Counted from the stretch's first letter, positions 1 to 5,904 are shown. The stretch: DNA of 7,637 nt from Oscillospiraceae bacterium (GCA_016290695.1 JAEEUX010000121.1:1-7637); one strand, 5' to 3'. Notes: generated by a model not told the origin, from the letters alone. Numbers and translations are program-made.

Positions 1-134
1 ATTCCGATTTTGCTGACATGATTTATTTTTATTTGGTCGAGCAGGGTGTTGATTTGGCAGGCGAGATGTCCGACACCGATTTTAAAAAGCTCATTCAGAG
101 GCAATATGACAATGTTCTGGATGGGGTCTATTAA
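1..134 (+). CDS. C-terminal fragment of an unidentified protein
   Basis: Reading the frame that starts at base 3 gives 43 uninterrupted codons ending in TAA at 132-134. The fragment begins SDFADMIYFY and ends YDNVLDGVY. It is acidic with a few aromatic residues, and shows no recognisable motif, membrane segment or signal. The start lies upstream of the window. A strong intrinsic terminator begins 9 nt after the stop, which supports this being the true 3' end of a transcribed gene. I do not recognise the family. Nothing ties it to the downstream transporter, which has its own promoter more than 300 bp away. Confidence 0.55.
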   Translation, partial: SDFADMIYFYLVEQGVDLAGEMSDTDFKKLIQRQYDNVLDGVY

Positions 135-142
135 CTACTCCG

Positions 143-174
143 GCCGGTTGCGCAAGCTGCGCAGCCGGCTTTTT
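143..174 (+). terminator. Intrinsic terminator of the upstream gene
   Basis: An 11-bp GC-rich stem (GCCGGTTGCGC pairing with GCGCAGCCGGC, one G-T wobble) closes a 5-nt loop (AAGCT). It is followed directly by TTTTT at 170-174. It sits 8 nt after the stop codon of the partial gene, as expected for Rho-independent termination, and should insulate the downstream ABC operon from upstream transcription. Confidence 0.92.
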
Positions 175-406
175 CTGGTGCGCCGACGTCGGTAGCTTTG
201 ACGTTTACCTCTTTGCCATGTGCTTAGTTTATTTTGAATGAAGTGAATGCATTCCGGCCTCCTTTAATATATTTCTTTATAGGCGTTTTCGGCTTAATAA
301 TAATGTTAACTGACCGGGCGGGCAAGACTGAAAAAATGCCGGAACAGACGTTAACTGGAATTATCTTCTTATTAATAATCTGAATAATGTAATACTATTG
401 ATAAAA
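175..406. other. AT-rich intergenic stretch without a recognisable gene
   Basis: No open frame here has a ribosome-binding site or protein-like composition. AT content rises towards the promoter. Small features visible are a 10-bp palindrome GAATGCATTC at 245-254, a repeated octamer GTTAACTG at 305-312 and 350-357, and a single half-site CTATTGA at 395-401 that matches the arms of the operator pair just downstream. None of these is strong enough alone to name. The length suggests room for upstream regulator binding. Confidence 0.5.
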
Positions 407-424
407 TCTATTTACAAAAATAGA
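407..424. promoter_or_regulatory. Distal operator-like palindrome (O1)
   Basis: The sequence TCTATTTACAAAAATAGA has two perfect 7-bp arms (TCTATTT and AAATAGA) around 4 bp. It matches the second palindrome at 438-455 in 15 of 18 positions, and its centre lies 31 bp, about three helical turns, from that of the second. Relative to the predicted transcription start near 477 its centre is at about -61.5. This is the typical form of a site for a dimeric transcription factor. The regulator is not in the window and its family cannot be named. The site lacks the central CG usual for LacI-family operators. Confidence 0.75.
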
Positions 425-437
425 CAAATTCAATATT

Positions 438-455
438 TCTATTGACACCAATAGA
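438..455. promoter_or_regulatory. Proximal operator-like palindrome over the -35 box (O2)
   Basis: The sequence TCTATTGACACCAATAGA has 7-bp arms (TCTATTG and CAATAGA) around 4 bp. Compared with the distal copy at 407-424, the innermost arm base changed on both sides together (T-A to G-C), so symmetry is preserved. The site contains the whole -35 hexamer TTGACA at 442-447. A protein bound here would compete with RNA polymerase, so repression is the simplest reading, with the distal site allowing cooperative binding. Confidence 0.78.
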
Positions 456-470
456 TAATATATGTATAAT
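442..470 (+). promoter_or_regulatory. Sigma-70/SigA-type promoter of the ABC operon
   Basis: A consensus -35 TTGACA (442-447), a 17-bp spacer and a consensus -10 TATAAT (465-470) predict a start near 476-478. This gives a leader of about 100 nt before the binding-protein ATG at 577. Such a perfect promoter would be strong when free, which fits the need for the operator-like palindrome that covers its -35 element. Confidence 0.9.
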
Positions 471-473
471 ACT

Positions 474-560
474 TTCGTAATAAATCGGACGAAGCTTCGG
501 CGGTTTATTACGAATAATCAGCCGGATTCACCGGCAAAAAACCTAACGCAGGTTATTATT
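474..560 (+). ncRNA. Structured 5' leader: hairpin plus possible three-way junction
   Basis: The leader begins with an 11-bp perfect inverted repeat, TTCGTAATAAA (474-484) and TTTATTACGAA (504-514), capped by an inner CGAAGCTTCG palindrome (490-499). Two small perfect hairpins follow: GCCGG/CCGGC (521-525 with 531-535, loop ATTCA) and AACCT/AGGTT (540-544 with 550-554, loop AACGC). They are enclosed by a possible helix AATAAT/ATTATT (513-518 with 555-560), giving a three-way junction that ends immediately before the Shine-Dalgarno at 561. Two bases (513-514) are shared with the first hairpin, so the two folds can compete at that edge. It matches no riboswitch class that I recognise. The roles open to it are 5'-end mRNA stabilisation, translational control, or a DNA operator in the first repeat. 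Confidence 0.5.
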
Positions 561-567
561 AAGGAGG
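561..567 (+). promoter_or_regulatory. Ribosome-binding site of the binding-protein gene
   Basis: AAGGAGG lies 9 nt before the ATG at 577. It is close to a perfect anti-16S match and fixes this start. It directly abuts the possible closing helix of the leader junction (555-560), so folding could affect ribosome access. Confidence 0.88.
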
Positions 568-576
568 AAAACCCGA

Positions 577-1947
577 ATGAAAAGAGCACTGGCAATCTTA
601 CTTTGCTTAGTATTGGTGCTTTCTCTTGCTGCTTGCGGCGGAGACGATTCCAGCACCAATACCCCCGCTAACAGCGGCAGCTCCAGCAACAGCGGTTCTG
701 CTTCTGCCAATAATGGCGGCAGTTCCGGCAACAGCGGCAGCGAAGCTCCTGCAAGCACCGGCAAAGCATACCCCAACGCGAACCCTGATGGCAGCATCAA
801 CCTCGACAGAATTGGCCACTATGACACGGATTATGATTATACTCAGAATCCTAAGTACAAGGTAGCTTATCTCGTTAACGACACCGGCCCCCTCTATCAG
901 GCTTCCGCTGATGCCTTCGAGCATTGGTGCCCGCTGTTCAACTGCGAGTGGGCTGGCTACATAACGGCCGGCGGCGATGGCGATATGTTCATCACCAACC
1001 TCCAGAACGCTATTGACCAGGGCGTTACCGGCTTCATCCTTGACCCCGATTCCACCCTTTTCCCGTCCCTCTATCCCATCCTCGAGGAGTATCCCGAGGT
1101 TCAGTGGATGTCCATGATGAGCCCCCCGCGTGATCTTGTTGAGACCGAGAACACTCCTGTCGGCGGCAGCATGATCCATCCTTACGTCGGTTTCGACAAC
1201 TATGACGCCGGCGTACAGCAGGCTCAGAAGCTCATCGAGTGGAAGAACGCCACTTATCCCGATGTTCCCTGGTCTGAAGTAGGCTTCATCTCCATGGACT
1301 ATTCTCTTTCTCCTCCGCTTCATGCCCGTCTTGAAGGCGCGAAGTCCGTTTGGATGGATGTAGCCGGCATTGAAGAGAACTTCTTCGCGGGCGACGCCGT
1401 TACCTCCGGCATCAACATGCAGGCCGGTATCGACACCATCTCTCCCATCATCTCCACCCACAGCGAGTTCAAGTATTGGCTCGTTGTCGGTCTTATCGAC
1501 GACTTCTCTCAGGCTGCGGCTACCGTTCTTGACCAGCAGGGCCTTACCGAGACCTCCTGCGTCGTTGACTTCGGCGGCACCGCTCTCCAGCAGCAGTGGG
1601 ATCAGGGCCAGGAGGACTCTTATCGTTACGCCCTCTTTACCGCTCAGAACCTTTACTGCGAGCCCATATTCGGCGCTGTCTATGCCTTCCTCAACGGCTG
1701 GGCAACTCCCGACACCATTTGGCCGAGCTGGATTAACTACAATGACTGCGGCGCTGACGGCCACACCTATCCGTCTCTGAGACTTCCCACCGTATGGCTT
1801 ACTCACGACGATTATAAGCATTACCTTGAGTGGACCGATATGTACGCTCACGCCGATGCTTATCCCTATAGCCAGGAAGGCATTTCCATGGACGACTACA
1901 CTGCTTTCGTCGACGTAGTTCCGCCCGAGTATGCTCCTCAGGGCTGA
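577..1947 (+). CDS. Sugar-type ABC transporter substrate-binding lipoprotein
   Basis: This is the extracytoplasmic ligand-binding component of the importer encoded downstream. The 456-residue product starts with a lipoprotein signal peptide (basic MKR, hydrophobic residues 4-18, lipobox LAAC with Cys20). A Ser/Gly/Asn-rich tether runs to about residue 62. The mature fold begins near residue 94 (KYKVAYLVND). The stretch DMFITNLQNAIDQGVTGFILDPDST (about 136-160) matches the region of type I periplasmic sugar-binding proteins (RbsB-like, Peripla_BP_4) where an indexed list of ligand sites is followed by 'QGVDAIIISP'. YVGFDNYDAGVQQAQKLIEW (203-222) matches the hinge region of that family. It is longer than RbsB (about 300 residues) and has many Trp and Tyr, plausible sugar-stacking residues. 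The rest diverges, and the ligand is unknown. A hairpin follows 20 nt after the stop, and the ATPase gene comes 298 bp later. Confidence 0.88.
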   Translation: MKRALAILLCLVLVLSLAACGGDDSSTNTPANSGSSSNSGSASANNGGSSGNSGSEAPASTGKAYPNANPDGSINLDRIGHYDTDYDYTQNPKYKVAYLVNDTGPLYQASADAFEHWCPLFNCEWAGYITAGGDGDMFITNLQNAIDQGVTGFILDPDSTLFPSLYPILEEYPEVQWMSMMSPPRDLVETENTPVGGSMIHPYVGFDNYDAGVQQAQKLIEWKNATYPDVPWSEVGFISMDYSLSPPLHARLEGAKSVWMDVAGIEENFFAGDAVTSGINMQAGIDTISPIISTHSEFKYWLVVGLIDDFSQAAATVLDQQGLTETSCVVDFGGTALQQQWDQGQEDSYRYALFTAQNLYCEPIFGAVYAFLNGWATPDTIWPSWINYNDCGADGHTYPSLRLPTVWLTHDDYKHYLEWTDMYAHADAYPYSQEGISMDDYTAFVDVVPPEYAPQG

Positions 1948-1967
1948 TTTGAAGAACTAAATTAATA

Positions 1968-2002
1968 TTGAAAATGGACGGCGGTCCGCCGTCCATTTTC
2001 AA
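1968..2002. terminator. Palindromic hairpin after the binding-protein gene, copy 1
   Basis: A perfect inverted repeat of 17 bp per arm around a single T: TTGAAAATGGACGGCGG on the left and its complement on the right. The AT-rich outer base and GC-rich inner stem, with a trailing TTTT inside the arm, suit a bidirectional or partial intrinsic terminator. It could also protect the 3' end of the binding-protein mRNA from exonucleases, as the REP hairpin between malE and malF does in E. coli. An identical 32-bp copy lies at 2181-2212. Confidence 0.7.
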
Positions 2003-2023
2003 ACTATTAAATAGATAAATAAA

Positions 2024-2056
2024 TGTTTTTGACGGGGCTTTGCCTCGGCAAAAACA
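2024..2056. repeat. Inner hairpin of the intergenic element
   Basis: TGTTTTTG (2024-2031) pairs with CAAAAACA (2049-2056). After one mismatch the stem continues as CGGGGC with GCCTCG (one G-T wobble) around a TTT loop. This 14-bp imperfect stem is not followed by a T-run, so a standard forward terminator is unlikely. On the minus strand it is likewise unremarkable. Confidence 0.55.
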
Positions 2057-2123
2057 CCTGCCCCTCGCGCCGACCAACGAGGCGAGAGCATTTAAGCGAA
2101 GCCGAGGCGATTAGCGCGAGTTC

Positions 2124-2158
2124 TCAAACGGGAGCCCAGCGAAGCGGGCCTCGTTTGA
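2124..2158. repeat. Second inner hairpin of the intergenic element
   Basis: TCAAACGGGAGCCC pairs with GGGCCTCGTTTGA with a single bulged A and one G-T wobble, closing an 8-nt loop AGCGAAGC. The same octamer occurs upstream at 2095-2102. The GC-rich stem has no T-run after it. A further inverted repeat, AGCGTG/CACGCT, starts right after it (2159-2180). Confidence 0.55.
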
Positions 2159-2180
2159 AGCGTGGCAGAATTGGCACGCT

Positions 2181-2209
2181 AAAATGGACGGCGGTCCGCC
2201 GTCCATTTT
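2181..2209. terminator. Palindromic hairpin before the ATPase gene, copy 2
   Basis: The arms AAAATGGACGGCGG and CCGCCGTCCATTTT surround a single T, identical to the copy at 1971-1999. It lies 36 nt before the ATPase start codon. If it terminates transcription, the three downstream genes depend on read-through. If it does not, it serves as a processing or stability element at the new 5' end. The role is inferred; the palindrome itself is certain. Confidence 0.5.
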
Positions 2210-2245
2210 CAATAACAGCTATTACAGGTAGGTGAAGCACAGAAC

Positions 2246-3754
2246 ATGGCAATGTCTTTAGAGTTAAGAGGAATCGGTAAGTCTTTCCCCGGCGTTCGTG
2301 CGCTTGACGGCATAAGCTTCAAGGCAGAGGGCGGCAGAGTTCTCGCGCTACTTGGTGAAAACGGCGCCGGAAAAAGTACTCTTCTTAAAATTATGAGCGG
2401 CGACCAGACTTCCTATGAGGGCGAAATCGTCCTTAACGGGAACACGGTCAAGTTCTCTGACCCCCTTGCCGCTATTAAAGCCGGAATCAGCATTATTTAT
2501 CAGGAGCGTCAGCTCATGCCCAGCCTTTCCGTTATGGAAAACGTCTTTGCGGGCGAGCTGCCGAAGTCCGGCTTAGGTCTTTACGATAAGAAAAAGCTTT
2601 ATAACGATACGAAGGCTCTCATTGAAGAGTTCGGCCTTAATATCGACCCGAACGAACAGGTCGGCAGACTCAATGTCGCGCACCAGCAGATGGTTGAGAT
2701 CATGAAGGCGTATCGCCGCAATTCCGACGTTATCGCTTTCGACGAACCTACGGCGCCTCTTACTGATACCGAAATCAAAATTCTTTTCGAGCTTATCCGC
2801 AAGCAGAAGGAAGCCGGCAAGGTAATTATATATGTATCTCACAGAATGTCGGAGATTTTCCAAATCACCGACGATATTGTCGTTCTTAAAGACGGTAAGT
2901 TCGTCAAGTCGCTCAAAACCGCCGAGACGAGCGAGCCGGAGCTTATTAAGCTCATGGTTGGGCGCGATATCGGCGATACATACTCAAACCTTTCAAGAAA
3001 CGAAAATTACGGCGACGTAGTTCTCGAGCTTAAAAACCTAACGACGCCTTATGTCCATGATATAAGCTTCAAGCTCCGCAAGGGAGAAATCCTCGGCCTT
3101 GCCGGGCTTGTAGGCGCGGGACGCACGGAAGTCGCGCGCGCCCTCTTTGGCGCAGATCCCGTCAAGAGCGGTGAAATAATCCTCGACGGCGAGAGCGTGA
3201 AGTTTAAAAACCCGCGTGACGCAATCAACCACGGCGTTGCTCTTTGTCCCGAAGACCGTAAGGAACAGGGCCTCGTTATGTTCCGTACTATCAGGGACAA
3301 TGTTGTTATGCCGGTCGTGGATAAAATCTGCGGCAAGGGTGAAGGCAAGGGCGTTATGGTAAATAAAAAGCTTATGTCGAACCTTGCGGATAATGCCGTA
3401 GAGAAATATTCAATCAAAACGCCCACCATCGAGAAACTCACGGCAGAGCTTTCCGGAGGCAACCAGCAGAAGGTAATTCTCGGACGATGGACAAGCGAGA
3501 AGATGGTTACAAAGCTTTTGATTCTTGACGAGCCGACAAAGGGTATCGACGTCGGTACAAAGGCGGAAATATATCAGACGGTCTGCAACCTTGCCAAGCA
3601 GGGGATAGCCGTTATATTCATTTCCAGCGAGCTTACCGAGGTTATTAACGTTTCGGATAATATTATCGTTATGCACAATGGACATATCACCGGCTCCGTT
3701 ACAAGACAGGAAGCGACTGAGGAAAATGTCCTCGCGCTTGCGATGAAGGAATAA
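2246..3754 (+). CDS. Sugar ABC transporter ATP-binding protein, double-domain RbsA/MglA type
   Basis: This is the cytoplasmic ATPase that powers the importer. At 502 residues it has the usual length of the RbsA/MglA/XylG family and two fused ABC domains. Domain 1 has Walker A GENGAGKST (37-45), Q-loop Gln86, Walker B ending in FDEPT (D166, E167) and switch His199. Its signature reads LNVAHQ (142-147) where the family has LS(I/V)G(E/D/Q)Q, so the key Ser and Gly are lost. Domain 2 has the family's usual degenerate Walker A GLVGAGRTE (R293 in place of Lys), a canonical LSGGNQQK signature (402-409), Walker B LLILDEP (D428, E429) and ISSE in place of the switch His. The start at 2246 has AGGTGA 10 nt upstream; a second in-frame ATG at 2252 is too far from it. 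Thirteen nt separate it from the first permease gene. Confidence 0.95.
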   Translation: MAMSLELRGIGKSFPGVRALDGISFKAEGGRVLALLGENGAGKSTLLKIMSGDQTSYEGEIVLNGNTVKFSDPLAAIKAGISIIYQERQLMPSLSVMENVFAGELPKSGLGLYDKKKLYNDTKALIEEFGLNIDPNEQVGRLNVAHQQMVEIMKAYRRNSDVIAFDEPTAPLTDTEIKILFELIRKQKEAGKVIIYVSHRMSEIFQITDDIVVLKDGKFVKSLKTAETSEPELIKLMVGRDIGDTYSNLSRNENYGDVVLELKNLTTPYVHDISFKLRKGEILGLAGLVGAGRTEVARALFGADPVKSGEIILDGESVKFKNPRDAINHGVALCPEDRKEQGLVMFRTIRDNVVMPVVDKICGKGEGKGVMVNKKLMSNLADNAVEKYSIKTPTIEKLTAELSGGNQQKVILGRWTSEKMVTKLLILDEPTKGIDVGTKAEIYQTVCNLAKQGIAVIFISSELTEVINVSDNIIVMHNGHITGSVTRQEATEENVLALAMKE

Positions 3755-3767
3755 GGAGGCGGGTAAA

Positions 3768-4790
3768 TTGAATACAAGTAAAGATACTTTTTTCAAAAAA
3801 CACATTAGCCCACTTCTGCATCACAAGGTTTTTGCGCTGGTTCTGCTTTATATCGCGATGCTCATAATATTTACTGTCTGGTCGAAGCTTGTGGGAGCCA
3901 ATTTCCTCAAGCTTACCACCTTCAGGAATATTCTTTCGTCGCTTGTCGTTTCCGCGTTCCTTACTATTGGTGCAGGCTGTTTGCTTATCGCCGGTCACAT
4001 CGACCTTTCTCAGGCGTCCATCGGCGCTTTCGCCAGTATGCTTATGGGTACGGCCGTTCAGAGCTGGCATTTCCCCTGGTACGTTGCGATAATCGCGGCG
4101 CTTCTGCTTTCCGCCGTTTTTGGCGCGCTCAACGCCGTCATGGTTACGAAGTTCCGTTTCCCTTCGTTTATCGCAACGCTGGCAATGGCTTCCATTACGA
4201 AGGGCCTTATGTACCTTTTCAGCTCTATCGGCAAGGCGGACGGCGTAGCCAGCAATATTAACTTCTCGGATAAAGTCCTTTCCTTCCTCGGCAAGGGCAA
4301 AATCGGCCCCATCCCGTTCAATATCATCGTAATGATAGTCTTCTTCATCATCTTCGGCATCATCATGTCCAAGACGAAGTTCGGCGTGAAGGTTATGCTC
4401 ATGGGCGGAAATCCCGTGGCAGCTACTCTTGCAGGTATAAACGCTAACAGTATTCTTTTCATCCTATTTATTCTGAGTGCTGTTATCGGCGGCATCGGCG
4501 GCGTGTTCTATGCCTCGAAGCTTCAGCAGAGCGCGCTTCTTGCGCTCCAGACCAACCAGTTCACCGGTATCACGGCGGCCATCCTCGGCGGTATTTCCTT
4601 CGGCGGCGGCAGCGGCGGTATGGGCGGAGCCTTCGTCGGTCTGCTTATACTCAATACCTTCCAGATAGGCATGAGCGTCGTTGGAGTCAACCCCTTCTGG
4701 GTCAACGTATTCACCGGAATACTGCTCCTCTTCGCCCTTGCAATCGACTTCATTTCGCAGCAGCGCTCCCGCAAAGCGCCGACTTTATAA
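3768..4790 (+). CDS. Sugar ABC transporter permease 1 (RbsC-like), TTG start
   Basis: This is an integral membrane subunit, 340 residues, of the BPD_transp_2 family (RbsC, AraH, YtfT, XylH). Hydrophobic helices are evident at about 21-38, 54-77, 104-126, 132-152, 183-200, 228-249, 266-276 and 285-328. The family motif read as GGIDLS in RbsC appears as AGHIDLSQAS (75-84), with His at an otherwise small position. The cytoplasmic coupling segment MGGNPVAATLAGIN (212-225) and the Gly-rich ILGG...GGGSGGMGG (272-287) are intact. The start is TTG at 3768, because AAGGAGG at 3753-3759 overlaps the ATPase stop and lies 8 nt upstream; no ATG is as well placed. It probably pairs with the permease encoded next as a heterodimer. 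Confidence 0.93.
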   Translation: MNTSKDTFFKKHISPLLHHKVFALVLLYIAMLIIFTVWSKLVGANFLKLTTFRNILSSLVVSAFLTIGAGCLLIAGHIDLSQASIGAFASMLMGTAVQSWHFPWYVAIIAALLLSAVFGALNAVMVTKFRFPSFIATLAMASITKGLMYLFSSIGKADGVASNINFSDKVLSFLGKGKIGPIPFNIIVMIVFFIIFGIIMSKTKFGVKVMLMGGNPVAATLAGINANSILFILFILSAVIGGIGGVFYASKLQQSALLALQTNQFTGITAAILGGISFGGGSGGMGGAFVGLLILNTFQIGMSVVGVNPFWVNVFTGILLLFALAIDFISQQRSRKAPTL

Positions 4791-4808
4791 TGGAGAGGAG
4801 TGTCTTAT

Positions 4809-5840
4809 ATGCAAAATGAGTCTTTTATGAAGCGCCTTATGCGCAATAAGGCAGTTCCGCTTCTCGGAATCCTTATCGTTCTTACGATTCTTACGATGGT
4901 TATAAGCAGCGGCGTTACTAAGGGTGAGCCATTTTCTGCTCTGTTCAGCAAGGGCTTTATGTCAACCGGTAACCTGCTGAGCATATTCTACAGCCTCGTT
5001 ATCCAGTGCGCCATGCTCTGCGGCATCGCCTGCATCCTTATCGGCGGCAACATCGACCTTTCCGTTGCCGGACAAGCGACGCTCAGCACAATGGTTTTCG
5101 CATGGGTTTGCGCGAACACGGAGCTCCCCTGGGGCATTGCGTTCGTCATTACACTCGTGGCTGCCGTTATCATGGGCCTTTGCAACACATTCCTTGTTAC
5201 AAAGCTCAGATTCCCCGCGTTCATAGCGACTATCGGTATGGCTTCCATCTACAGAGGCCTCTGCAGCGTTATGACCGGCGGCAATAACATCACGATAAAC
5301 CGCCAGAGCTTCCTCGCAATAGGCCAGCTCAAAATCGGCGGCGTTATCCCGCTTACCTTTATCATCGCCATCGTTCTGATGATTATCTTCCAGTTTGTCC
5401 TTTCCAAGACGAGATTCGGCCGCAGCATTTTCATGATTGGCGGAAACCCCAACGCGGCGAGACTTGCCGGACTTAATCTCAACAGAACGTATCTTAAGCT
5501 TTTCGTTATAAACAGCATCCTTGCAGCTATCGGCGGCCTTCTCTGGTCCGCCCAGAACAAGGTTGCCAGCCCCACGTCTATTATCAACGCCGCTCCCGAC
5601 ATGAAGGTTATCTCCGCTGCCATCCTCGGCGGCGTAGCGTTCACGGGCGGCTCGGGTAATATTGGCGGCCCGTTCGTAGCGCTGCTCCTCCTCAATGTCT
5701 TTGACAACATGCTCAAGGTTCTTGAGGTTCAGTCTTACTGGAACGTGTTCGCGCAGGGTCTTCTTCTCGCCGTCGCGCTGGTATTCGACTATATCAGCAC
5801 CGAACGCAGGAAAAAAGCTCTCCTTGCGGCGCAGGAGTAA
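4809..5840 (+). CDS. Sugar ABC transporter permease 2 (RbsC-like)
   Basis: This is the second membrane subunit, 343 residues, a paralogue of the preceding permease and of the same BPD_transp_2 family. It carries IGGNIDLSVAG (78-88), the conserved TKLRFPAFIATIGMASI (131-147), coupling segment IGGNPNAARLAGLN (210-223) and ILGG...GGSGNIGGPF (272-289). It is closer to canonical RbsC than its partner. The start is chosen as ATG 4809 because AGGAG at 4796-4800 sits 8 nt upstream. An in-frame GTG at 4800 would overlap that ribosome-binding site and add only three residues. Nine nt separate the previous stop from that GTG, so the genes are tightly cotranscribed. Two distinct permeases with one double ATPase match the YtfT/YjfF and FruF/FruG arrangement. 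Confidence 0.93.
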   Translation: MQNESFMKRLMRNKAVPLLGILIVLTILTMVISSGVTKGEPFSALFSKGFMSTGNLLSIFYSLVIQCAMLCGIACILIGGNIDLSVAGQATLSTMVFAWVCANTELPWGIAFVITLVAAVIMGLCNTFLVTKLRFPAFIATIGMASIYRGLCSVMTGGNNITINRQSFLAIGQLKIGGVIPLTFIIAIVLMIIFQFVLSKTRFGRSIFMIGGNPNAARLAGLNLNRTYLKLFVINSILAAIGGLLWSAQNKVASPTSIINAAPDMKVISAAILGGVAFTGGSGNIGGPFVALLLLNVFDNMLKVLEVQSYWNVFAQGLLLAVALVFDYISTERRKKALLAAQE

Positions 5841-5859
5841 TAAAGCTGCAATACAAAAC

Positions 5860-5904
5860 AAGGGCGCATTCTCGTTTTCGGGAATGCGCCCTTTATATCT
5901 TTTC
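5860..5904 (+). terminator. Intrinsic terminator of the ABC operon
   Basis: A stem of about 15 bp, AAGGGCGCATTCTCG (5860-5874) with CGGGAATGCGCCCTT (5879-5893, one wobble), closes a TTTT loop. A T-rich tail, TTATATCTTTT, follows. It starts 19 nt after the second permease stop and marks the end of the transporter operon. Confidence 0.9.

Larger units (their letters stand above)
1971..2212. repeat. Structured intergenic element bounded by identical palindromic repeats
   Basis: A 32-bp sequence at 1971-2002 is repeated exactly at 2181-2212, and each copy contains the near-perfect palindrome AAAATGGACGGC...GCCGTCCATTTT. Between them, 178 bp hold at least three more hairpins: 2024-2056 (GTTTTTG/CAAAAAC outer stem, 3-nt TTT loop), 2124-2158 (about 13 bp with an A bulge) and 2159-2180 (AGCGTG/CACGCT). 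The octamer AGCGAAGC occurs at 2095-2102 and 2138-2145. No convincing gene lies inside. Options are a small non-autonomous palindrome-flanked mobile repeat, a REP-like regulatory spacer, or a non-coding RNA domain. It falls within an operon, so it does not abolish downstream expression. Confidence 0.6.

Noticed and set aside
462..671. 69-codon frame starting inside the -10 region
   Set aside because: Its ATG lies upstream of the predicted transcription start and it overlaps the leader and the binding-protein gene out of frame, so it cannot be translated from the main transcript.
670..741. Repeated AACAGCGGCAGC as a DNA repeat element or CRISPR-like array
   Set aside because: It encodes the Asn/Ser/Gly-rich tether of the lipoprotein. 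There are only two 12-nt copies and no spacer regularity, so it is ordinary low-complexity coding sequence.
607..1851. 414-codon open frame on the minus strand opposite the binding-protein gene
   Set aside because: It is a shadow of C-rich third codon positions in the real gene. It has no ribosome-binding site and low-complexity Ala/Val/Gly composition, and the plus-strand frame has a clear lipoprotein signal and family motifs.
2004..2014. Palindrome CTATTAAATAG as a third copy of the operator motif
   Set aside because: The arms resemble the operators but are separated by 1 bp; the equivalent gap in the operators is 6 bp. A dimeric protein with fixed half-site spacing would not be expected to bind it. 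It probably reflects AT-rich DNA.
2023..2235. 70-codon frame across the structured spacer
   Set aside because: It runs through several hairpins, including one of the 32-bp repeats, has no Shine-Dalgarno, and its Arg/Ser-rich composition follows the repeat structure and does not look like a protein.
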